From contig WHVY01000003.1 in assembly GCA_022266195.1 (NCBI GenBank), positions 12,586,001-12,650,000 on the forward strand: a stretch of DNA of 64,000 nucleotides. Direction: 5' to 3'. Numbering within the stretch: the stretch's first letter is position 1; each line of letters begins with the position of its first letter. Of the stretch, positions 33,081-43,500 are shown piece after piece. The translations under genes were made by a program, and so were the position numbers. Under the pieces are notes generated by a model. It searched no databases, had not been told where the DNA came from, and saw only the letters and a list, made by a program, of their open reading frames with translations. This DNA is from Tetranychus cinnabarinus (taxonomy: Eukaryota > Arthropoda > Arachnida > Trombidiformes > Tetranychidae).

Positions 33081-36000
33081 TGAGGGCGGACAAGAAGAGC
33101 CAAGGCCACATTAAACACTTATTTGACTTTAAAGTTGTTTTTGTTGTTGTTGTTGTCCTCCTGCTTTTTTGTCAAAATTGGAAAGCAAAGGTAAAAGGAG
33201 CTCAATAATGGCTAATAAACACAATGGTCATGCCAATCATAATCATAATCACAATGAGGATACAAACAGCAAACAAACATATAAATCTGACCATTAATCT
33301 ACTCACACTCCTTTAGGCCCTTTAAAATCTAATCTAATCAAATGATCAACTAATTAACCTTTTCCAAGATTTACAAGTTTAACGTTAATTTGTCTCATTT
33401 TGGTCAACAATTGAATCTAAAATTTGGTGGAAACCTTTGAAAAAATGAAATGAAATGTTAAAAATACTAACAATAATTGTATAAATTATGAGTGAAAACA
33501 GGAGCAACAATGAAAAAAGATGATTGAAAGGAACGTAAACTCAGCACGAGTCAAAGGTTTTTATATTAACCAACATTTTGCTTTCATTCATTTCATTCAT
33601 CCAGATAACAGTAAATACACGTTCAGGTTATTGACCTCATACTCATCATCATCGCCATCATCATCATCATCATTTGTTCTGGGTGGGAAAAGAGGAAGAC
33701 AACTTTTCATGAACCATTGAAATGTTTCTACAGACAAAGTCGATTGTAACGAACGAAAAGTAACCAAAAAAGAGTTGGACCTGATCCTTTGCTTTGTTTC
33801 CCTTTCAACTTCAGATTGAAATTAAAATTAACCACCAACATGATCATCATGAACAGTAACAACAACAACAAGAACAAGTCAATGAACTATCACTGAAATA
33901 TATTAATAAACAAATAAACAAAATGGGCTAAAGCAGTTGACTGTTATATAACCTGTTATAGCAATTAATCATTTCTCATTGGGTTACTAAGGGAAATGAT
34001 AGACAAATTGTGACAATTGTTTCATTAATAATCACGATTATTTATTATTCAATTATTATTAACTCAGTTGTTTACTCTATTTTTTGGTTATTAATTTTCA
34101 TTTGATTGTCTACTTTGTTGATCCCTGAAAACAAACTGATTGTAGGTGATGTTAGGAAAGGCTCAGTTGATGACAATTCAGTGGGTGTTTCAATCGTTGT
34201 TACAATTATTTTATAATGAGAATCACAATGAAAAAGTAAAAATAGATTTGATCATTTTAAAGTAAAGAGTTGCTTTGATTTTGATTAATTTACAATCAAA
34301 TGGTTGCCCTTTGTTTAATGCTAATTAAATGCTAACCAAAAATGGACATTTTGTTCAGTGAAAACGGCTCAACATGATAACCAAGCCCATGACCCAATGC
34401 TTATTATTTATTGATGTTAACCCTGTTAATGGCCACAATCAAACAATAGTAACCCAATTCATCCCTTTTCATCATCAGTTGTTAGTTTGATTGAAGAAAA
34501 GGTAAAATAATCTTTTCACATTCGTTGATACTAAAGGACCAGTTGAGGCCATCAACTTTAATCACTCGTTTACAACAATTTATAAATAACGAATCTCACG
34601 CGTCAGTTAATCATTTTATTTCGTTTTCAATTTCCTTTTATAATCATGATTATAATAATGATCATTTATGATTTTTTTAGACCATTCACTTCATAATCAA
34701 ACAGTTTGTTTCAAAATTATCAAAGTTAATGACCTTTTCTTGAGCCAATATTTCAAATGGTTAGACATGTGATTAACCATAAACCTTGTAAATGTAATCA
34801 AATCCTCTTAATCGCTGTTGGTCAATCATTAAGATTACCGTTGGATAATGCAACATTGACAAGTTGCTTTAAATGTTTACTATTTAGATGAACAATTATT
34901 CAATGAAACTAATTGTGATTTAATTTCCGCATCTTAAGATGTTCATAATGCACATGAAAATTGAATTGGATTAAGTATTTCAAGTTTCGCCTTCCTTGTT
35001 ATCAATTTATAATTAAAATGAAGTTACTGGGATTTTCACAATTGCTTTGCATTTCTCAAGTTATCCTTTGTTTCCATTTGTAACCGGAATAACAATATCA
35101 TGATTCTGTTGGTGATAAAACTTCCTGTCTGCTGGTTCATGTTTGTCATTCAATTAAACATGAAAATAAAAGTTTGGTCAATTGTTTACCTTTCAGTTTC
35201 ATTATGATATTAAAGGTGGAAATTAATTGATCCGATAATTGAGTTTATAAAAGGTATTAAAAGGTTTAAATGATATTTTTAAAAGTTGAAAGTTTCCATT
35301 GAAAGGTCACTCGATATCAGTTGTTGGCATCCATTCAACTCAATTCAATTTAATCATCGTTTCTCTATTAATGCCTGATCATTGGAATAAAATATAAATA
35401 AGTTGTTTGATTGCTTTATCATAATCATTATAAATATAACAATATAATGATGAATAAATGAATTTCGGAAATGACCTCAAAAAATAGAGCAACCTTCATG
35501 ATGATGATGATGATGATGAGGGAGGAAAGATGAGAAATGTTTATAAAGTAAAGGAAGAAAGTGAAACAAGAAGATAATGATGATAATCGGTCAATGAACT
35601 TTCCTTGATTGTTGTTAATATAATGCTAAAAGTAAACTAAATGCAAGTGAAGACAAAAATGTATTATAATTACAACAAAAAGTGAAACTCGAAATATTCG
35701 TACTTTTACCTGATAATCAGCTGATAATAGATCATTTAGTTTATTATTTTTTTGTGAAATAACTTTTTTTAGCGACAATTGAATTGATACAAATGATGAA
35801 AAGAAAAAAACGAAAGTAAAAGTCAGTGTTCGTTGGTGTGAATCGTGAAATAACACGCTAAGAACCCCTTTTGTTGATGTTGACTGGGAAAAGCGATGAA
35901 AGTAAAAAGAAGAAAAAGTAGACAAAAAACGAAAGAGAAAAGGGAAAATGATGATAAAAAGGATGAAAAACGAGACGAAAGTTCGTTGACTTTTTCATCT

Positions 36001-39000
36001 ATTTCTATCTTCGTTTACTTTTATCGAACTTGAGATGAAAGAAAAAGATGATGATCAACATTTTTTGGCGATGAAGATTCTTGAAGCCCATCATCTTGAA
36101 GCTCATTGACTGACGAACTGATGATAAATCCAAGAATATGTTAGGTTAACAAAGAACAAGAAAATGGCTTCTCAAGATATTTTTATTGTAAAAGATTCCA
36201 AGAAAATGTTACTTTTTAAGAAAATTTTTGAAAAAATGTATTTCTTTTGGAAATTAGCTGAAAATTATTCATTCGCTTCACAGATTAATACCCGAATCTA
36301 TCAAATAATTCATCGATTCTGCTTAGCACAAGATTTGCTTGAAACAGCCATTTGATTTCGAATAAAAATGAACATTTTCGGGTTTTAATGATAATTAATG
36401 GCAAACAAAATTGAATGTAATTTAAGCATTAAAGTTAAATGAAACTCTTTTCGTCGTCACTCAATTTTCATGATTGTAAAGTCAATGAACTCTTGTTATC
36501 ATCATTATAATCATTTTGATTCATTCGCTCATTTGAGGTTCTATTTTAACCCGATTCCGGTGAACAACTGTTAACCAAGTTAAGGTCGGAATAGTTGACT
36601 GAATTTCCGAATAACCTGTTCTGGATGTTGAACCAGAATTGAAAGACTAAAGATAAATGAGGAAAGAGGTTACCTGAAGATGAAGATGAAAATGAAAAGT
36701 GCGATAAAATGTGAAAGTAAAAAAGGGTGAAATTGAGTTACAATCAATTGTCTGCTTTTCACACTTTAATTAAATTGATTTACCATCACTTTGATTGAGA
36801 ATAGTTAATGACTCGAGTGTGATCAACTCATTTCCAAGTCGATCAGTTATTAATGGCAATTAAATGATCAACTATTTGCAATTGTTAACCAATCAGTTAT
36901 TTATTTAAATTTTTTGTTCGCTTCCATTGATTCAGTTAATTGTAATTATGCTGAAATTCATTTGATTAACCTTGAACTTGAGATGAACTTTCAAGCTTAT
37001 CTGTTGAACCAATTGGATCATTTTTGATTGTATTAATCTTTTAATTTGATGGAATGATGATTGAGCAAACACTTTAATTGTAATTTAAGATTAACAATAA
37101 GTAAATATTTAAACATTTTTCACTGTTTTTTGTGTATATTTAGATTGAACTTTGATTCTGTTGATAATGATGATGGTCAATGGAATGATCAATTGATGAT
37201 GAATTGATTCTAAAAATAACAATACATTTTAATGGCCACAATCAACTTACACCTTAAACTGTAATCAATATTAAACATTTGGACAACTAAATATGACTTT
37301 GTTTGAATTAAATGTTGACCCAATTCAAGACTAACTATCAAACCTGAATCTTCATCTTTCAACTCAAACTGATCGCTCAATTTCAAGGCAAAACTGTTAA
37401 CCTAATGAGTTTCACGAAATGATGAAAGAATCCAAATTTTTGCTCATTTCTTTCATGATACATTGAAATTAATAGCGATTAAACTGATGAATGACAGTAG
37501 GAGTTATTGTATTAACTTTAATCGCAATATCCACAGTTGATCATAATTTCCAAATTTGATCAAATAATAACCTTAAAACTATTGTAATCAGGTGCAACTA
37601 GATTCATATAAATTACTGTTTCAATTATCATCTTCTTGTCCTTTCTAACAATCAACAGTTGCATTTGGAATCACAATTAAACCTACACAATTAATAATAC
37701 AATTCGTAACCATATTAAGAGAAAAATGATAACTCAATTAAACAGTTTGAATGTTACCCAGAGTCTTAAAGATAACATTAATGTTTATACACTTGAAGAT
37801 TGTAATTAATCTACATTTTATCCTTGTAATGATCATAATTAATAGACTAAACTGTTGTTGTCATGATAATCATGTTTATTATTGGGGCAACAACAAGAAT
37901 AATATCAATAAAGTTAATCAATATTTAAATAGCAAAAGAGGACAATGAACCTTAATCCAGCACCAAAAAGTGAAACAATGCTTTATATTTAGAAATGTAT
38001 TTGCTCTGTGCTTTTGTTGCTGTTAAACTTGAGCAAACTAAATGTCTACCAATAGTTAATGTTAATCATTCAATTGATTATTTTGGACTTGAGAGACTTC
38101 AATTTACCCTTTGCTAACCTGTCAATATCAATCAATTCAAGTAAATAATTAGCCTTTCAATTCAATTCCGATTAATAAGCTAATAACTTGCCAACAATCA
38201 AGAAGCTCTCGTCGCTCAAGAAGATTTGTTTAAAAATTAAAATCAGGATATTTTAGTGGATAATAAAAGGACAATCAAGGGATAAACCGTCGAATGAACA
38301 GAAATTTTAATTTCTTCAATTTTGTGTATAGTTTATGTCATTTCGTATGATTTTCACTTTGAACGCGTTTTTGGGTTCACAAATAGCAGCCACTTGTAAA
38401 TCCATGTAAAGTTCATGTAAATGATTGAATCTCAAGTCCATGAATACTGTTCGAGATCTTCTCTTATAAATACTTAAAGGTGTAAATGAATGTCTTATGT
38501 AAATGGATCGATTCGTTCAATTAATAAGTGATTCAATAGCGATTCAAGTATTGAACAACAACATTGATGAGGAAAAGGCTGCAAATTTTTCCTGAATTTT
38601 CTTTATTTTCTAGAATAGTGTAGTTAATAATAGAATTTCTGGCATAATTTCATCATGGAGCAGACTCTGAATATCAACTGGAATATCATCGAACAAAATG
38701 TAAACAGAAACTCGATCTACGAAATTATATGGAGATGGACTATTCTTAGTGTTTCTTTTCTCATCATTTTAAAGCTAAAGTTGTTATTGATTATGGCAGA
38801 GCATAACAGAACCCAAATGCAAATGAAATGATTTATAATGAAATGACTGAATGTGACTTTGCGAGTTGATCGTTAATGCTATTGACTTTCGATTTCAATT
38901 GAAGATGATGTGAGAAACAGCAAATGATTTATTTTAGTGCTTGAAAAAGGATAAAATGAAGCATGAAATGAACGAGTTGCTTTAAAACAAACCTTCAGGC

Positions 39001-39449
39001 AATTGAACCCAGAAAAAGAAAGGTTTTCATTTAAGATTACAGTTTCTTTGATCTGAGTTAACAATCAACATAATGATGGTAATCATTGAACTGACAAATG
39101 GTTAAACAATTTATGAGATTGAAAGTGATAATTGTACCTTTTTTGATTACCTTCAAGTAAATGGTAACCAGAAGATGAAAACAGTGCGAACGTGAAAAAA
39201 GCACAAACAAACTGTTTATTTTTGTGCAATCAACTAATTGCGGAAATTTAGCTTGATTATCATTACTACACTTTACCCATCACTTTCACTTGGGTTATCA
39301 ACCCAACTAGCGTTTCATTCAAGGTTTTTTTCATTTCTTAACAAACTAACAAGGTCAATTGTTGTAACTTCATCTATTATTGATTGTAACTAAAAATGCT
39401 CATTTTATAATATTTGACCAACATTGCTAAGTCTACCTTTTTGGGTTAC

Positions 39450-39572
39450 ACTAGTTTCACTCATAACTTAACTTTTTATAAGGGCCCTCTACTGTACTAC
39501 CGATGGCATAATTAAGCATCTTACGTATAGTAGATGGCGTTTATCAAAAATTAATTTATACGTGAAACTAGT
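39450..39572. repeat. Short segment bounded by perfect 11-bp inverted repeats
   Basis: ACTAGTTTCAC at 39450-39460 is matched exactly by its reverse complement GTGAAACTAGT at 39562-39572. The 123-bp segment could be a miniature inverted-repeat element or a chance palindrome. No flanking target duplication was found, which weakens the transposon reading. Confidence 0.35.
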
Positions 39573-40346
39573 CTAGATTGATCTTTGCATTTAAATTGAC
39601 GTGAATTTGGCTGAATCCTGGAGATAATTGGTAATAATGATTATAATGATGACCTATGTTACCAATTATAACTTTTTTAGTTGATCTACTAAATGTTAAT
39701 TTTAAATATGTTTACGAAGGTCAATTTGAACACTGCATTTTTTTACTCTCAACATCAGACGTAATCAAAAACCTTGCCATTTTGTGTTTGATGCTTATTG
39801 ACACATTGACTAAATAGCTTATTTAGCTTGTAACAATTGATAAAATTAGTCTAATTAATCATGCTAATGTCATCTTCACCAAGAAAACTGCAGTAAACTA
39901 TCATGTTTAACCTTGTCTACACCAGTTTAACCACAAAAAAATGAAAAGATTTGTGCAGATAATTCACACATTTCATAAACATGTTTAGATTCAATTCTTT
40001 GATTTGGCTACTGAACAATTTAATATTGATTATGGTTTTGTTAAGTCAAAGTTTATGGACACAATAATTAATGATCTTATTGTTAAGAGCAGGAATGGTT
40101 AACAAAGTAATTAATTTCACTCTGATTGAGTTACCTATTGAAACTTAAAAACAAATAATAAGTGGCAAGGTGCAATAATGAAACTAAATTGAAAGGGAAT
40201 AATTTTGCTAAAATGTCAACAATTATTGTTAACGTCATATTTAACATTGTACATAATAAGTATTAATAAGTGTCAGAGGCAACAGATTGAGATAATTAAT
40301 GGTCCTTTTACGACGTCGATCTCAATCTCGATCTCGAATCTATGGG

Positions 40347-40388
40347 TATATAAAGGATCCTCTTAACCCTACTAGAACCATATCATTC
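40347..40388 (+). promoter_or_regulatory. TATA box and initiator of the fibroin-like gene
   Basis: TATATAAAG at 40347-40355 is followed by an arthropod-type initiator TCATTC at 40383-40388. The predicted start near 40385 gives a leader of about 120 bp before ATG 40507. A strong TATA promoter suits a highly expressed, gland-specific gene. Confidence 0.6.
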
Positions 40389-40506
40389 ATTGTGATCTAA
40401 TAGAGTAATAGAGTGAACAATTGAATTATAAAAAAGTTATACTGAGTTATTCGTCAATTAATTCACCAATTTATATACTTTGTTAAAGCTAGGCAATTTA
40501 GCTACA

Positions 40507-43500
40507 ATGAATACCTTTGTTTTAACCGTTTTCCTCCTAGCTACTGTTGGTACCCTTAATGGTTACACAATTCCCGGTCTCGGACAATCATCTTTCTCAA
40601 CTGGATCCTCTGTTAATGGCGTTAAAAGTCAATCTTTGGCTAAATACGAATCAAGTTCATCCTCAACTGGACCCAATGGTGTTCTAATCAAGACCTCTGA
40701 AAGTCGAACTTCAGTCAATGGTGGAGCTCCTTTAGTCAGCATTAGTCGAGCCACATCAGCTGATTCGTCAAACGCTGGTTTACTCGATGTCTCTGTCCTT
40801 TCCAACGGACAATCTGGCTCTTCCTCCCAATCATCACAATCTTCTTCTGTCCAGGGTTCATCAGCAATCCCAGTCTCTTCAGCAACTATTACCGTTGCTC
40901 CTATCGCTACAAGCCCTATACCTGTTGGAGGCTCAACCACCTCTGGTTCATCCCAATCTCAAACCGCAACCTCATCAAACTCTGGCTCCTCTGCTTCCAC
41001 TGGTTCCTCAACTGTTTCTGGTAACAGTAACAATGATGATGACGATGACGATGATGACTTCTCAGTTGGATCTTTTGCTCCACGAAGACCACACCGACAT
41101 GCTCCTTGCGATGCACTCGCTTCCCTTACTGGCTGTAATGACAAGGTTGTTGTCGTTGTTCTTGGTGGTAATGGACCTGAAAGTCGATGGGGACGAATTG
41201 CTCGAGGCTCATTCAGACGATCACGATTTGATAATGATGAAGAAGATGACGAAGACAATGAAGAAAGACGATACCGATTTGGTCGAAGAGGCTTACGACG
41301 AAGCAGCTTTGACTCACGATCATCCAACTCAGACTCTTCAGCTACTCGATCTTCATCTTCATCAGAGAATTCAAACAACTCTGTAGACAACCGACGATCA
41401 TCCTTTGACCGAAGCGAATTCCTTGCCCGAAATGAAGCTTTCAGACGATACCAAGCTGCTCGAGCTGCTCGACGATCATCAAGCGAATCTTCACAATCTT
41501 CTTCTAACTCATCCAACAACCGATCAGAAAATAATCGCCGAGTAACCCGAAGCCACAGTTCAAATGAAGATGTCTCATCTAACGAATCAAAGAACCGACG
41601 ATCAAGCAACTACGAAAATGAAATCAATGAAATCAACCGAATTAACCGAATTAATCGAATTAACCGAATCAACAATATTAACTCAGTTAATGTTCAAAAT
41701 GATGTTCGATCAGTAGACAACAAATCTGTTGACAACCGATCATCAAACACAAAAAGCTCAACCAATGTATCAAACAGTAACAAAGTTTCGGACGTTCGAT
41801 CATCAGTAAACAATCAAGCTTCCTCAACAAATGTTTCCAACTCCAACAAATCATGCAATAAGGCATCATCTAACGTTTCACAGAACTCAAACGTTAAGTC
41901 ATCAGTCGATAAACAATCTTCAAACAATGTTGTCCGATCTTCTGATACCCGAAGCTCAGTTAAGAACCAAGCTTCTTCAGTCAATGTTGCCAATAGTAAC
42001 AATGTTAACCGATCAAGCAATGTCCAAAGCTCAGTTAATAAGCAAGCTTCCTCATCAAACGTTGCAAACTCAAACAACGTTAACCGCTCAAGTTCAGTTC
42101 AAAACTCAGTAAATAACAAAGCATCAACCAATAACCAGTCCTACTCCAATAATGTTTCAAAGGTCTCAGATGTCCGAAGCTCAGTTAATAACAAAGCCAG
42201 TTCATCAAACGTTGCTAACTCAAGCAATGTTAACCGATCAAGCAATGTCCAAAGCTCAGTCAACAACTCAGCTGCTTCAAACAGGGTTGTAAAGTCTTCT
42301 GATGTAAAATCATCAACTAACAACCAAGCTTCATCTTCAAATGTTGCCAACAGTAGCAATGCTAGCCGATCAAGCAACGTTCAAAACTCAGTTAACAACT
42401 CAGTCAATTCCAACAAGGTTGTAAAATCTTCTGATGTAAAATCATCAACTAACAACCAAGCTTCATCATCAAATGTTGCTAATTCCAGCAATGTTAACCG
42501 ATCAAGCAATGTTCAAAATTCAGTAAATAACCAAGCATACTCCAACAAAGTTTCAAAGGTCTCTGATGCCCGAAGCTCAGTTAACAACCAAGCTTCATCA
42601 ACAAATGTTGCCAATAGTAACAATGTTAACCGATCAAGCAATGTCCAAAGCTCAGTCAATAAGCAAGCTTCTTCATCAAACGTTGCAAACTCAAACAACG
42701 TTAACCGATCAAGCAATGTTCAAAGCTCAGTGAATAACCAAGCATACTCCAACAATGTAGCCAGATTATCAAATATCCGATCATCCGTCGATAACCAAGC
42801 CTTATTATCAAATGTTGCAAACACTCTCAAAGCCATCCGATCAAGCAATGTCTTGAACTCAGTCAACAACCAAGCTTCATCAGTCAATGTTGCCAACAGT
42901 AACATCCGATCAAGCGCAGTAAACAACAAAGCCTCAACCGCCTCAACTAATAACCAAGCATACTCCAACAATGTTTCAAAGGTCTCAGATGTCCGAAGCT
43001 CAGTTAATAACCAAGCTTCATCATCAAATGTTGCTAATTCCAGCAATGTTAACCGATCAAGCAATATCCAAAGCTCAGTCAATAAGCAAGCTTCTTCATC
43101 AAACGTTGCAAACTCAAGCAACGTCAACCGATCAAGCAATGTTCAAAACTCAGTAAATAACCAAGCATACTCCAACAACGTAGCTAGATTAAGCGATGTC
43201 CGAAATGCTATCAACAATCAAGCTTTCTCAAACAAAGTTTCAAAGGTCTCAGATGTTCGCTCATCAGTTGACAACCAAGCCTTATTATCAAATGTTGCTA
43301 ACACCCTCAAAGCCATCCGATCAAGCAATGTCTTGAACTCAGTCAACAACCAAGCTTCTTCAGTCAATGTTGCCAACAGTAACATCCGATCAAGCGCAGT
43401 AAACAACAAAGCCTCAACCGCCTCAACTAATAATCAAGCTTACTCCAACAACGTTTCAAAGGTTTCAGATGTCCGAAGCTCGGTTAACAACCAAGCTTCA

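Larger units (their letters stand above)
31064..40340. other. Gene desert with simple-sequence tracts
   Basis: About 9.3 kb with no supportable gene. It holds strand-asymmetric purine and pyrimidine tracts (about 32200-33080), short trinucleotide runs (CAT at 33640-33675, GAT at 35500-35520) and a 123-bp inverted-repeat-bounded segment at 39450-39572. The remainder is AT-rich, with very frequent ATGATAAT/CAATTGAT-type words. It may hold regulatory DNA for the fibroin-like gene at its right end, but no specific element can be named. Confidence 0.45.

Noticed and set aside
32427..33208. Cluster of Ser-, Phe- or Lys/Glu-rich frames on both strands
   Set aside because: They are direct consequences of the purine/pyrimidine tracts.
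36164..36355. 63-codon plus-strand frame in the gene desert
   Set aside because: It has an ATG in a fair context, but composition is that of AT-rich spacer and no motif or splice continuation is seen.
40480..40506. Upstream extension of the fibroin-like frame
   Set aside because: The extension begins at TTG, not ATG; the signal peptide starts cleanly at ATG 40507.
41032..41058. GAT/GAC run as a microsatellite
   Set aside because: It is inside the fibroin-like coding frame and encodes the oligo-Asp segment with mixed codons.
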